A stretch of 46,641 bases of DNA from Desulfohalobiaceae bacterium (GCA_027013815.1 JALWFY010000111.1:1-46641); one strand, 5' to 3'; counted from the stretch's first letter, positions 8,016 through 16,345 are shown. The notes: generated by a model not told the origin, from the letters alone. Program-made: numbers and translations.

Positions 8016-9209
8016 TTATTTTAATTGTTTCAGCCTTGCTGCCACCTGTTTCCCTAAATCCCTGCACATATCAAGACCCTGTGCATTTGGCACATATTGG
8101 ATCCTGAGTGCCGGAGAAACTATATCAAACTTCATCTCTTCAAGTAGTTTTTCAATTACCTTAGGGGCCTCACCGCTCCAGCCATAAGAACCAAAGGCAG
8201 CACCTATTTTATTCTGAGGCCTAAGGCCTTTCATATATGTGAGAAAATCAGAAACCGTAGGAAATATGTTATTGTTCAAAGTTGGTGAACCTATCAAGAC
8301 TGCCCCAGAATCTAAGACCTCTGTTATTACATCACTTCTGTGGCAAGATTTTAGGCTCATAAGTTTTACATCTATCTGTTCTTTAGCAATCTCTTTGACT
8401 ATCTCTTCTGCCATAATCTCTGTACTGTGCCACATGGTGTCATATACAACAAGGGCCCTGGATTTTTGCTCTTGCTTACTCCATTCAACATAACGGGAAA
8501 CAATATCTGGGATATTTTTAGTCCATATCACCCCATGATCTGGACAGATCATGTTAAATTCCAGCTTTAGCTTTTGTATCTTTTCTACTAATTTTAATAT
8601 CAAATTAGAATAAGGATATAAAATATTTGCAAAATATTTCTTGGCCTGTTTAAACAATTCATCTTTATCTACCTCATAGTCAAATCTCTTTGATGTTGCA
8701 TAATGTTCCCCAAATGCATCACTGGAAAAGAGTATCTTTTCTTCAGGGATATAGGTAAACATACTATCAGGCCAATGGAGCATCCTTGTTTCAATAAACA
8801 TGAGCTCTCTTTTTCCAATACTTAATTTATCCCCATCTCCAACTGGGATAAAATAAAATTTATCTCCAAAATGTAAGGACAAATTTTTCTTTCCCATCTT
8901 TGAACAATAAATAGGTTTATCCTTACCAATTAAATGCATTAATCTTGGGATAGATCCACTGTGATCCATCTCAGTATGATTGCTTATAAGTATGTCAATT
9001 TTCTTAGGATCAATTATCTGTTTTATGTTTCCTATAAATTGTTCATACAAATGTTCCTTTACTGTATCTATTAATGTTATTTTTTCATCTAAAATAAGGT
9101 ATGCATTGTACGTTGAACCTTCATATGTGGAATATCCATGAAAATCCCTTATGTTCCAATCTACTGCACCAACCCAATATATATTGTCTGCTATTTTTAC
9201 AGGTCCCAT
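8016..9209 (-). CDS. fprA: Flavodiiron protein (rubredoxin:oxygen/NO oxidoreductase)
   Basis: A 397-residue A-type flavodiiron protein. Residues ~1-245 are a metallo-beta-lactamase-fold diiron domain with the HTEMDHSGS ligand motif, further histidines at LHWPDS and a later CPDHGVIW. Residues ~250-397 are a flavodoxin domain ([41 protein letters not shown]). Such proteins reduce O2 to water or NO to N2O with rubredoxin electrons in the cytoplasm. The ATG is preceded by AAGGAGG. It heads an operon with the selenoperoxiredoxin. A possible sigma-54 promoter and inverted repeats lie upstream. Confidence 0.95.
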   Translation of the reverse strand: MGPVKIADNIYWVGAVDWNIRDFHGYSTYEGSTYNAYLILDEKITLIDTVKEHLYEQFIGNIKQIIDPKKIDILISNHTEMDHSGSIPRLMHLIGKDKPIYCSKMGKKNLSLHFGDKFYFIPVGDGDKLSIGKRELMFIETRMLHWPDSMFTYIPEEKILFSSDAFGEHYATSKRFDYEVDKDELFKQAKKYFANILYPYSNLILKLVEKIQKLKLEFNMICPDHGVIWTKNIPDIVSRYVEWSKQEQKSRALVVYDTMWHSTEIMAEEIVKEIAKEQIDVKLMSLKSCHRSDVITEVLDSGAVLIGSPTLNNNIFPTVSDFLTYMKGLRPQNKIGAAFGSYGWSGEAPKVIEKLLEEMKFDIVSPALRIQYVPNAQGLDMCRDLGKQVAARLKQLK

Positions 9210-9265
9210 ACTACCTCCTTTTTATTAATTATTCCATCACACACTTAACATATTGAACAATAGAG

Positions 9266-9371
9266 TATGAAAAACAACAAAACTTCTCTCAAAAGAAGTG
9301 CTGTTTTTGCAAGCAAATGTCCATTTTTTAAACTAAAATAGCAAGTTTCGTTCAATCTGTTGTTTTTCATA
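9266..9371. repeat. 14-base inverted repeat pair around the fprA promoter
   Basis: TATGAAAAACAACA at 9266-9279 is exactly inverted as TGTTGTTTTTCATA at 9358-9371. A second interleaved pair is ATTGAAC (9252-9258) and GTTCAAT (9350-9356). A small hairpin ACTTCT...AGAAGT sits at 9282-9299. They flank the candidate sigma-54 promoter and could be activator sites or a structured leader. Confidence 0.6.
9308..9323 (-). promoter_or_regulatory. Possible sigma-54 promoter of fprA-selenoperoxiredoxin
   Basis: On the minus strand TGGACATTTGCTTGCA fits the -24/-12 pattern with GG and GC exactly 10 bases apart (consensus TGGCACG-N4-TTGC). It is about 100 bases before the fprA ATG. Confidence 0.5.
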
Positions 9372-9400
9372 AAACTCATTAAACATCAGTTAAATTAATA

Positions 9401-9595
9401 CTATTCTGAAATAGAAATACACCCAGCAGGGCAACTATCTATAGCCTCCTGGATGAGATTATCTGAACACCCTTCAAAGTGCTTTACATATGCCTTTTGT
9501 TCTGTCTCATCAAAGCCAAATATTTCAGGACATATTTCTACGCAGCTTTCGCACCCAAGACATTCTTCTCTGTCTATTGTTATTTCCCTTGCCAT
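9401..9595 (-). CDS. Ferredoxin, single [4Fe-4S], Desulfovibrio type
   Basis: A 64-residue ferredoxin. CLGCESCVEICPEIFGF followed near the end by DSCPAGCISI gives the CxxCxxCxxxCP and the distal cysteines of Desulfovibrio ferredoxin I-like proteins; the spare cysteines may form a disulfide. The start at 9595 is chosen because GGAG lies about 8 bases upstream of this ATG; an in-frame ATG four codons earlier has no such site. It follows cydB by about 20 bases and is the last gene of the cyd operon, a plausible low-potential electron carrier for the defence enzymes. Confidence 0.92.
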   Translation of the reverse strand: MAREITIDREECLGCESCVEICPEIFGFDETEQKAYVKHFEGCSDNLIQEAIDSCPAGCISISE

Positions 9596-9616
9596 TGTAA
9601 TCTCCATTTTCTTTCT

Positions 9617-10639
9617 TTAATAAGATTCTTCATAACCCAAATCATCTTCAGTTAAAGGATGTGCAAATTTTCTATAGACCCAAAACTGGTACAATATAAC
9701 AATGGGTACAAATATCAAGGCTACTGTTAGCATTATTTTTAATGTAAGTGGACTGGATGAACCATTATATATTGTTATTGAATATTTTGAATCAATAGAA
9801 GATGGAAGCATATTGGGATAAATTCCAAGTACTCCAAATAGTGTGCATCCTGCAATTGTAATAGCTGAACCTATCCAGGCCTTTATCCACTTCTGTTCTG
9901 CCATAGAATTCCTAGACAAAAAGATACCATATATAGGAACCAACAATATTGGTATAAGATAAATGTGGTGAAAATAGTTTGAAAAAATATTAGTAGAAAA
10001 TACTGACATAGCCAAAAATAATACAAAAACAATGACTTTGGCTTGCCATATCTTAGTTGCCAATACTCCTGCCCTCATTTGTAGTTCACCTCTGGTCCTG
10101 ATACATAACCATAGTGCACCATGTTCTAGAAACAACAATACAAATAGGACGCCTCCAATGAGTCCATAGGGATTTAATAATGTAAGTATATTTCCATGGA
10201 ACACACCATTTTCATCTATTGGTATCCCCTTGAAGATATTGGCAAATGCCACACCAAGTAATAGTGCTGGCACAAAACTACCAATAAAAAGACAAATATC
10301 CCATATTCCCTTCCAAAATCTACTTTCTACTTTGCCCCTAAATTCAAAGGATACACCCCTTATTATAAGTGCTACTAAAAGTAACATTAATGCAGTATAT
10401 AATCCTGAAAACATCACTGCATATGTCTTTGGAAATGCAGCAAATGTAACCCCTCCTGCAGTGATCAACCACACCTCATTTCCGTCCCAAAAGGGTCCCA
10501 TTGCATTATATATATATCTTTTTTCCTGTTCATTTTTTGCAAGAAATGGCATGAGGGTGCCAAGCCCTAAGTCAAATCCATCCAATATAAAATATATTAC
10601 CCACAATATTCCCCATAACAAAAACCAAATGGTATTCAT
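9617..10639 (-). CDS. cydB: Cytochrome bd oxidase subunit II
   Basis: A 340-residue integral membrane protein with about eight to nine hydrophobic helices. The opening FLLWGILWVIYFILDGFDLG and GPFWDGNEVWLITAGG are diagnostic for CydB. With CydA it forms the quinol oxidase that reduces O2 to water with high affinity, protecting an anaerobe from traces of oxygen. It follows cydA by 26 bases. No small CydX-type ORF was recognised. Confidence 0.96.
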   Translation of the reverse strand: MNTIWFLLWGILWVIYFILDGFDLGLGTLMPFLAKNEQEKRYIYNAMGPFWDGNEVWLITAGGVTFAAFPKTYAVMFSGLYTALMLLLVALIIRGVSFEFRGKVESRFWKGIWDICLFIGSFVPALLLGVAFANIFKGIPIDENGVFHGNILTLLNPYGLIGGVLFVLLFLEHGALWLCIRTRGELQMRAGVLATKIWQAKVIVFVLFLAMSVFSTNIFSNYFHHIYLIPILLVPIYGIFLSRNSMAEQKWIKAWIGSAITIAGCTLFGVLGIYPNMLPSSIDSKYSITIYNGSSSPLTLKIMLTVALIFVPIVILYQFWVYRKFAHPLTEDDLGYEESY

Positions 10640-10665
10640 ACCTTATACCTCCTGAAATTTAAATA

Positions 10666-11976
10666 TTATCCTTGAACTGGTTCAGGACCTTTTCTTGCGT
10701 ATTTAAACAATAAATAAATGTCCACGGCCCCTAAAAAGGTATATAACAAGGTCAAAAGTACCAAAGAGAAATATACTTGAGAACCAGCAATAGGAGATAC
10801 TGCATCAGATGTCTTTAATACTCCATATACAATCCAAGGTTGTCTTCCAACTTCTGCAACCACCCATCCTGCCTCTATGGCAATATATGGGATAGGAATG
10901 GCCCAGGGGAGAAATTTTAATATCTTGGGCTTGTTCTCAAGCCTATTTCTCTCCCTCCATGCCAAGAAGGACAGGGCCAGGAGCAAAAATCCCAGACCAA
11001 CCATAAGTCTAAAAGACAAAAAGGTGAGTAAAACAGGAGGTCTCTCGTCTTTTGGAAAGTCCCTAAGACCCTTTACCTCGGCAGATGGCCTGTCATAGGC
11101 CAATATACTTAATACCCCAGGAAGGGGCAAAATCTCTATCTTGTTTCTCTCATGTTCCTCATCTGGTATGAGAAAAAGATACATTGGCGCATATTTTTTT
11201 GTCTCCCAAAAAGACTCCATTGCCGCAAGCTTTGCAGGCTGTTTATGGGCAACCTCACTTCCATGTATATGGCCCTGCACAACTAAAAACACCACAAATA
11301 TAAGAGACCATATTGAGGCCAGACGAAAGGACTTTTTAAAAAAATTAAACTCCCTGTCCCTTAATAGATGATAACTAGATATACCTAGGATGAAAAATCC
11401 AGCCAGCACATAGGCTGAAGACAAGGTATGAAAGATTTGCTGCCATGCAAATGGATTGGTAACAACTGCCTTAAAACTGCTCAGTTCCGCACGCCCATTT
11501 CTAATCACATATCCAACTGGATTTTGCATAAACCCATTTGCAAGTAATATCCAAATGGCAGATAGATTAGATGCAAAAGCCACTAACCAGATGGAAACTG
11601 CATGAAGTTTAGGGGATAGCTTTTCCCATCCAAAGACCCAAACAGCCACAAAGGTAGACTCCAGAAAAAAAGCCGCTGTTGCCTCAATGGCAAGTAAGGA
11701 ACCAAAAATATCTCCTACATATTCAGAATATCTTGCCCAATTTGTACCAAACTGAAATTCTAGGGTTATCCCTGTAACTACTCCTAGGGCAAAATTGATT
11801 AAAAATAGCTTACCCCAGAATTTTGCCATCCTCTTATAGTCCTCGTCCTTGGTCATCACATATCTTGTCTCCATAATGGCAACTAGTAAAGAAAGTCCAA
11901 GGGTCAAAGGCACAAAGATAAAATGAAACATAGTAGCCATTGCAAATTGGAGCCTTGATAACCATACAACATCCAT
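10666..11976 (-). CDS. cydA: Cytochrome bd oxidase subunit I
   Basis: A 436-residue haem-bearing subunit with about nine membrane helices. WLSRLQFAMATMFHFIFVPLTLG carries the haem-ligand His near residue 18, and VAEVGRQPWIVYGVLKT is the conserved GRQPW block. The quinol-binding Q loop around residues 230-310 is of the short type (the protein is well under the ~520 residues of the E. coli enzyme). It is preceded by a HEAT-like gene whose stop is 3 bases away, so translation is coupled. Confidence 0.96.
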   Translation of the reverse strand: MDVVWLSRLQFAMATMFHFIFVPLTLGLSLLVAIMETRYVMTKDEDYKRMAKFWGKLFLINFALGVVTGITLEFQFGTNWARYSEYVGDIFGSLLAIEATAAFFLESTFVAVWVFGWEKLSPKLHAVSIWLVAFASNLSAIWILLANGFMQNPVGYVIRNGRAELSSFKAVVTNPFAWQQIFHTLSSAYVLAGFFILGISSYHLLRDREFNFFKKSFRLASIWSLIFVVFLVVQGHIHGSEVAHKQPAKLAAMESFWETKKYAPMYLFLIPDEEHERNKIEILPLPGVLSILAYDRPSAEVKGLRDFPKDERPPVLLTFLSFRLMVGLGFLLLALSFLAWRERNRLENKPKILKFLPWAIPIPYIAIEAGWVVAEVGRQPWIVYGVLKTSDAVSPIAGSQVYFSLVLLTLLYTFLGAVDIYLLFKYARKGPEPVQG

Positions 11977-11979
11977 ATC

Positions 11980-12669
11980 CTACCTCCTACTATAATTTAA
12001 TACCTTAGAGGCAATCTGTTTAATATTGAACTCTTGAAACCTATAGTCCCAAAATACCTGTAAGTTCTTATCAATTCTAATCAAATCCCTAGCCCCTTCC
12101 CACGATATGTTGAGGTTGTTTAAAATAAACAACCCCATTAAAATAATAAATGGGTCTTTTTCACCATCTAATGATCTTAATATTTCGGTCTCATACCCTC
12201 TCACCAATTTGGGATATGATTTAGAAAATCTGGCAACTGCCCAATATCCTCCCCGTCTAAGTGGCTCAAACTCTATAAAATTATCTGTTTTATCTCCTAA
12301 GTCTATTATCTGATGAATCAAAATAGAGGAATATTCCTGGGCCAGGATATCTACCTTTGACAATACCTCGCCCATCACCTCAGGGACTCCCCACGCAATA
12401 CCCCCAGATTCATCACATAGCATCCAGAGGAGTCGCCTTACAAAAATCCTTCCTTGCTCTGGATCATCTTCACTAAGGATGTTAACCACTTCTCCAAATC
12501 CTGCCACTGCATGCCATCTTATTCTCTCATCACTATTTAGCAAGGCAGAGAACAAACAACCTATTACCTTTTTTAAGGGAAAAGAAACAAGCCCTTCAAT
12601 ATAATCAGGATAGTCTTTCTCTCTCAAGAGCTTAATTATGTTTTTTTTTATTTCACTGGTCCTATTCAT
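11980..12669 (-). CDS. DVU0298-like HEAT-repeat protein
   Basis: A ~229-residue soluble alpha-helical protein that resembles the DVU0298 family of sulfate reducers (HEAT/PBS-lyase-like). Blocks such as LLNSDERIRWHAVAGFGEVV, FVRRLLWMLCDESGGIAWGVPEVMGEV and FEPLRRGGYWAVARFSK look like HEAT repeats. The start at 12669 is preferred; a start eight codons earlier would place the N-terminus inside the terminator hairpin after the rubredoxin gene. No clear ribosome-binding site is seen for either. It directly precedes cydA, so a role in oxidase assembly or regulation is possible but unproven. Confidence 0.75.
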   Translation of the reverse strand: MNRTSEIKKNIIKLLREKDYPDYIEGLVSFPLKKVIGCLFSALLNSDERIRWHAVAGFGEVVNILSEDDPEQGRIFVRRLLWMLCDESGGIAWGVPEVMGEVLSKVDILAQEYSSILIHQIIDLGDKTDNFIEFEPLRRGGYWAVARFSKSYPKLVRGYETEILRSLDGEKDPFIILMGLFILNNLNISWEGARDLIRIDKNLQVFWDYRFQEFNIKQIASKVLNYSRR

Positions 12670-12684
12670 AAAAAAATAAAAAAA

Positions 12685-12701
12685 GCCCCTCATTAAGGGG
12701 C
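12685..12701 (-). terminator. Terminator between rubredoxin and the cyd operon
   Basis: GCCCCT and AGGGGC form a hairpin with a five-base loop. On the minus strand it is followed by a T-rich run (TTTTTTTATTTTTTT), ending the defence operon 13 bases past the rubredoxin stop. Confidence 0.75.
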
Positions 12702-12713
12702 CTTTATTTTTTA

Positions 12714-12872
12714 TTATTCCTCGCTAAAATCACTCTTTGATGCACCGCACACTGGACATGTCCAATCATCTGGTAGATCTTCAAACCTTGTCCCAGGTTC
12801 AATTCCATTATCTGGATCACCTTTTTCAGGATCATAAACATACCCACATACTCCACACACCCATCTAGCCAT
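12714..12872 (-). CDS. rub: Rubredoxin, classical CX2C type
   Basis: A 52-residue rubredoxin translated from the minus strand as [18 protein letters not shown]...[20 protein letters not shown]. Four cysteines in CxxC and CPxCG bind one iron, and the sequence and length are those of ordinary rubredoxins. GGAGG lies 8 bases before the ATG. It is the last gene of a rubrerythrin-desulfoferrodoxin-rubredoxin-rubredoxin operon and can pass electrons to the flavodiiron protein, desulfoferrodoxin and rubrerythrin. Confidence 0.95.
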   Translation of the reverse strand: MARWVCGVCGYVYDPEKGDPDNGIEPGTRFEDLPDDWTCPVCGASKSDFSEE

Positions 12873-12903
12873 GACCACCCTCCTTAATGTTTTTTCTATT
12901 AAT

Positions 12904-13113
12904 TTATTTGTTTTCTTCTAAAACAGAACCCTTTCCAGCAAGGGGTCTAAACGCATCCTTTGAAGCACCACATATTGGACATCTCCAATCATCTGGCAAG
13001 TCCTCAAATTTTGTCCCCTTTGGGATCTTGCCTTTTCTATCCCCCTTATCTGGGTTATAAATATAACCACAATTGGTAGTCTGACATTGATACATTTCCT
13101 CTGGTCTAGCCAT
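12904..13113 (-). CDS. Rubredoxin, CX4C (Rd-2) type
   Basis: A 69-residue rubredoxin. The first iron-binding pair is [10 protein letters not shown], with four residues between the cysteines instead of two, as in Desulfovibrio desulfuricans Rd-2; the second pair, WRCPICGAS, is normal. A polar tail of ~15 residues follows the domain. GGAG lies 5 bases before the ATG. It sits between desulfoferrodoxin and the classical rubredoxin, so the cell makes two rubredoxins with likely different iron-site properties from one transcript. Confidence 0.92.
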   Translation of the reverse strand: MARPEEMYQCQTTNCGYIYNPDKGDRKGKIPKGTKFEDLPDDWRCPICGASKDAFRPLAGKGSVLEENK

Positions 13114-13128
13114 AATAACTCCAGATGG

Positions 13129-13509
13129 TTACAGATTTGCCTTCCAAAGGCCATGTAGATTACAGTATTCCCTTGCCACGACCTCCTTGGCTTCCAACTT
13201 AAATACTGCCTCTGGTGTATCTCCAGGATTTAAAAACTGTACATAGGACTTTCCATCTCCCTGGAGTTCAACCCATTCAATATAATGTTTATCTTCCATT
13301 GGATGGGCTACGCTTCCAACCTTGACCTTGTATCCACCATCTATCTTTTCAATTATAGGGACATGTTTTTCCTTTGCTGCGTCAACAGATCCCTCTTTTA
13401 ACAACTCCATGGGTTGGTTACAACATACTAACTCACCCTTACCCCCATGCATTACCATAACAATATTCCCACAAACATTACATCTATAAACTTCTAATCT
13501 CTGGGCCAT
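13129..13509 (-). CDS. dfx: Desulfoferrodoxin (2Fe superoxide reductase)
   Basis: A 126-residue two-iron superoxide reductase that reduces superoxide to hydrogen peroxide in the cytoplasm. Centre I cysteines are C10, C13, C29 and C30. Centre II ligands are H49 (EKHVP, with the catalytic Glu-Lys), H69, H75, C116 and H119 (EYCNLHG). All are intact and the length is normal. It is co-transcribed with rubrerythrin upstream and two rubredoxins downstream, which are its electron donors and supply peroxide removal. Confidence 0.97.
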   Translation of the reverse strand: MAQRLEVYRCNVCGNIVMVMHGGKGELVCCNQPMELLKEGSVDAAKEKHVPIIEKIDGGYKVKVGSVAHPMEDKHYIEWVELQGDGKSYVQFLNPGDTPEAVFKLEAKEVVAREYCNLHGLWKANL

Positions 13510-13539
13510 TTTTATACTCCTTTATTCTTACGTTAACAC

Positions 13540-14115
13540 TTAATAATTTTCACCTAACAACTCAAAATATGCCTTTGGATGGGCACATGCAGGACACATA
13601 TCAGGGGCCTCAGTCCCTTTATGTAAATATCCACAGTTCTGACATCTCCATACTACTTCTTTTTCCCTCTTGAAAACTATACCTTTTTCAATATTTTCTG
13701 CAAGCTTTTTGTATCTTTTTTCATGTTGTTCTTCAGCTACTGCTATGGCCTCAAATATAAGTGCAATATCATCAAATCCCTCTTCCCTGGCCACCTTTGC
13801 AAACTCTGGATACATAGTTGTGTGTTCATAATTCTCACCTTCAGCAGCGGCCTTTAGGTTTTCTAAGGTAGACCCTATCTTGCCTGCTGGAAAACTACCT
13901 GTAATCTCCACTTCTCCACCTTCTAAAAGCTTAAAGAGCCTCTTTGCATGTTCTTTTTCCTGATTGGCAGTCTCTTCAAATATCTTTGAAATCTGCACAA
14001 ACCCCTCTTTTTTTGCCTGAGAAGCAAAGTATGAATAACGATTCCTTGCCTGGGACTCTCCAGCAAATGCAGTTAATATATTCTTTTCTGTCTTTGTACC
14101 CTTTAACTTGGCCAT
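13540..14115 (-). CDS. rbr: Rubrerythrin
   Basis: A 191-residue rubrerythrin, a peroxidase with a diiron four-helix bundle and a C-terminal rubredoxin-like iron site. ILTAFAGESQARNRY, ETANQEKEHAKRL, GENYEHTTMYPEF and AIAVAEEQHEKRY carry the Glu/His ligands; WRCQNCGYLHKG...CPACAHPKAYF is the rubredoxin-like domain. GGAGG lies 7 bases before the ATG and overlaps the end of a small upstream ORF. It removes the peroxide that desulfoferrodoxin, next in the operon, makes. Confidence 0.96.
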   Translation of the reverse strand: MAKLKGTKTEKNILTAFAGESQARNRYSYFASQAKKEGFVQISKIFEETANQEKEHAKRLFKLLEGGEVEITGSFPAGKIGSTLENLKAAAEGENYEHTTMYPEFAKVAREEGFDDIALIFEAIAVAEEQHEKRYKKLAENIEKGIVFKREKEVVWRCQNCGYLHKGTEAPDMCPACAHPKAYFELLGENY

Positions 14116-14118
14116 AAA

Positions 14119-14319
14119 TTATACCTCCGTGTTTTTTTTTAATGTTTTTTTTATCTTAAATGCACAATCCCTTATAATACCACATAACACTAAAAAATCA
14201 TCGCTCTTTATCTCTTTCATGCCTTTATTAGACAAACTAATCATCATTTCAATGAGATTTTCCACCTCTTCTAAGTAATTATTTTTTTTATTTTTTGCTA
14301 TTATATTATTTTTCTTCAT
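14119..14319 (-). CDS. Small uncharacterised protein ahead of rubrerythrin
   Basis: A 66-residue, Lys-rich, helical-looking protein (EEVENLIEMMISLSNKGMKEIKSDDFLVLCGIIRDCAFKIKKTLKK). It ends 3 bases before the rubrerythrin ATG and its last codons contain that gene's GGAGG, so the two would be coupled. Its own ribosome-binding site is weak. No family is assigned; it may be a small accessory of the defence operon, or a leader ORF. Confidence 0.5.
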   Translation of the reverse strand: MKKNNIIAKNKKNNYLEEVENLIEMMISLSNKGMKEIKSDDFLVLCGIIRDCAFKIKKTLKKNTEV

Positions 14320-14506
14320 AATGTAAATTCTTTTTTTTAAAAGCCTCTATGGATAAAAATAATCATGACCACCAAAGGACTTTTATAACCCCTCATTCCC
14401 CTAAAATTAATATATATTGTCTTCTCAACCTAACCACCGCCCCTTTCTCTTATATAGAAGCAATGAGTATGCCAATATTTTAAGCATATTCCTTATTACA
14501 TATATC

Positions 14507-14621
14507 AAACTAAAATTCCGAAATCTTGCCTTTAGCCCTTAGCCTTTCACCTTATATACAATGAATTAGAATTCAGAAAAAAACATAAACTTTTTTTCAT
14601 TTTTGAAATAAAAAGCATAAT
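14507..14621 (+). repeat. Dispersed intergenic repeat, copy A
   Basis: It shares three blocks in the same order with 39590-39757: AAACTAAAATTCCGAAA, CCTTTAGCCCTTAGCC, and TTTTTGAAATAAAAAGCATAAT, with a conserved GAAAAAAA...TTTTTTTC stem before the last block. Copy B has about 55 extra bases between the first two blocks. Confidence 0.7.
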
Positions 14622-14751
14622 TAGTCTTCAATAAATAAAATCAGTCTTATCTCTAATCTCATATATCTTGCTTATAAGACACATTATGTTATGATACACA
14701 TCTCTTTGATAACTAGTCTATTTTCAAACATTCTCATTAAATCTCATTTTT

Positions 14752-14775
14752 TGTCTCATTCTCAAAATTGAGACA
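14752..14775. repeat. TGTCTCA inverted repeat downstream of the DUF3786 gene
   Basis: TGTCTCA (14752-14758) and TGAGACA (14769-14775) are exact inversions with a 10-base spacer. The same half-sites occur at 15639-15657 on the other side of the gene. Confidence 0.5.
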
Positions 14776-14792
14776 TAAAAAATTAACTTATA

Positions 14793-15617
14793 TTATTTAG
14801 CATCCATTAGTAGATTGGCCAATTTTTCCAATAAAAACAGAATAGATTCTATGTCTAAGTGTTCTATTATAGTCTCATCAAAAAGCAGATTGATCTGTGC
14901 TGGCATATGCTCCTCTTCAGTTTCCTCATCCCAAAATAGGATGAGCACAGGGACCTTTGGAAGGGGATAAAATAAAAGGGCCAAATCACATGATGAGAAC
15001 TCCCTTGACACGTCCTTTGCACCAAGGGATATTCCCCTTTGTCTAAGTAACTCTATTTTTCCAGTAAAATATTCTTCCAGTGGTCTTTTTATATGTCTCT
15101 CCAATGACTTAATCTTTGATATTGTATTTGGAAGTTCATGAAATGGAACAAACTTGCCTATTGGATTACTCTTACCACCCTGGGCAATATGATTATACAA
15201 AAACACCCTTTCCCAATGGTCTAGCTCAATCTCATTAGAATAAATCCCATCATTTGTAATATATACATGGGTACCAAAATAAGGGAGCTTTAGGGCCTGT
15301 TTACCATCTACTTCAACTATCTCTCCACCTATCCTATATGGTAGGTCTTTGATATCTGTCAAAGCAGCCCTTTGTTCTGCCCATTCCACTGCATCTTTTG
15401 CAGGGTCCCTTTTGGCATAAAGGCCATCTTTGTGTTGGTTATCTAGTATCTTTTGATAATGTGCAATGTTTTCCCTTAAAACATGTGGACATTTAGACAA
15501 TGACACGTTTTCTGAGACAACCTTTGCAGCAAAGGCAAGACAGCTCTTTTCCCCACAATCCCCGCAATTGGTCTTTGGTAGAATGTCCCTATATACATCA
15601 ATTGGAGACAATCCCAT
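14793..15617 (-). CDS. Iron-sulfur DUF3786 protein
   Basis: A 274-residue cytoplasmic protein. The N-terminal ~60 residues contain NCGDCGEKSCLAFAAKV...SKCPHV, a CxxC-x4-C...C [4Fe-4S] motif like that of the corrinoid iron-sulfur protein and related domains. The rest (DLPYRIGGEIVEVDGKQALKLPYFGTHVYIT onward) matches my recollection of DUF3786, common in sulfate reducers. A strong AGGAGG precedes the ATG. Its function is unknown; a palindrome TGTCTCA-N5-TGAGACA lies just upstream of its start. Confidence 0.78.
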   Translation of the reverse strand: MGLSPIDVYRDILPKTNCGDCGEKSCLAFAAKVVSENVSLSKCPHVLRENIAHYQKILDNQHKDGLYAKRDPAKDAVEWAEQRAALTDIKDLPYRIGGEIVEVDGKQALKLPYFGTHVYITNDGIYSNEIELDHWERVFLYNHIAQGGKSNPIGKFVPFHELPNTISKIKSLERHIKRPLEEYFTGKIELLRQRGISLGAKDVSREFSSCDLALLFYPLPKVPVLILFWDEETEEEHMPAQINLLFDETIIEHLDIESILFLLEKLANLLMDAK

Positions 15618-15638
15618 GATACACTCCTCCTAATTTAG

Positions 15639-15657
15639 TGTCTCAATAAATGAGACA
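15639..15657. promoter_or_regulatory. Palindromic operator candidate TGTCTCA-N5-TGAGACA
   Basis: A perfect seven-base inverted repeat in the divergent gap between the DUF3786 gene (minus) and the second rubrerythrin (plus). It is 22 bases ahead of the first gene's ATG and about 125 bases before the sigma-54 promoter of the second, a usual distance for an activator site. Confidence 0.55.
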
Positions 15658-15781
15658 ATCTTAATATTTTTTGATATACTTCCCATATCCAAACCTATTT
15701 AGCTCTTGAATTTATAATCAGTTAGTTTAACATTACGGATCTGTATTTGTATAAAATGCAAATTAACAACCAAAAGGATGC

Positions 15782-15797
15782 TGGCACGGTTATTGTT
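15782..15797 (+). promoter_or_regulatory. Sigma-54 promoter of rubrerythrin 2
   Basis: TGGCACG-GTTA-TTGTT matches the -24/-12 consensus TGGCACG-N4-TTGCW at all but one core base (T for C at -12), with correct GG to GT spacing. It lies 38 bases before the rubrerythrin 2 ATG. Confidence 0.7.
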
Positions 15798-15834
15798 AAT
15801 AACAAAAAAATAAAAACTAAAAAAGGAGGATTAG

Positions 15835-16329
15835 ATGAAAAAGAGCATAAAAAATTTAATGGAGGCATTTGCAGGTGAATCACAGGCCAATAGAAGATAT
15901 CTGGCCTTTGCAAAAAAGGCAGAACAGGAAGGCTACAGACAAATAGCAAAATTATTTCGTGCAGCGGCTGAAGCAGAAACTATCCATGCCCTATCTCATC
16001 TTAGGGTCATGGGAGGGATAAAGGGAACCAAAGAAAATTTAGAAGAAGCCATTAAAGGTGAGACACATGAGTTTACATCCATGTATCCCAAAATGATACA
16101 AGAGGCCAAAGAAGAGGGCAATTCTCAGGCAGTTAGGACCTTTGAATATGCAAATGAGGTAGAAAAAATCCATGCAAATCTATTTAAAAAGGCATTAAAT
16201 AACATGGATTCACAAGAAGAAATTGACTATTATGTATGTCCTGTATGCGGATATACCTGTGAGAATGAACCCCCTGAGAGGTGTCCAGTTTGTAATACAA
16301 TGAAAAAAGTTTTCAAAAAAGTAGAATAA
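15835..16329 (+). CDS. Rubrerythrin 2
   Basis: A 164-residue rubrerythrin-family protein, shorter and diverged from the one at 13.5 kb. LMEAFAGESQANRRY, AAAEAETIHALSH, GETHEFTSMYPKM and ANEVEKIHANLF provide the diiron ligands, and YYVCPVCGYTCENEPPERCPVCNTM the rubredoxin-type iron site. AAGGAGG precedes the ATG. It is transcribed away from the other defence genes, probably from the sigma-54 promoter just upstream, and is followed by a tiny winged-helix gene. It is likely a peroxidase acting with rubredoxin. Confidence 0.93.
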   Translation: MKKSIKNLMEAFAGESQANRRYLAFAKKAEQEGYRQIAKLFRAAAEAETIHALSHLRVMGGIKGTKENLEEAIKGETHEFTSMYPKMIQEAKEEGNSQAVRTFEYANEVEKIHANLFKKALNNMDSQEEIDYYVCPVCGYTCENEPPERCPVCNTMKKVFKKVE

Positions 16330-16345
16330 AAAGGAGGTAGTTTTT

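Larger units (their letters stand above)
14320..14792. other. Intergenic region with a dispersed repeat
   Basis: About 470 bases, AT-rich. It should hold the promoter of the rubrerythrin operon at its left end. It contains copy A of a two-copy repeat (14507-14621) and a TGTCTCA...TGAGACA inverted repeat (14752-14775). No coding frame was supported. Confidence 0.5.
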
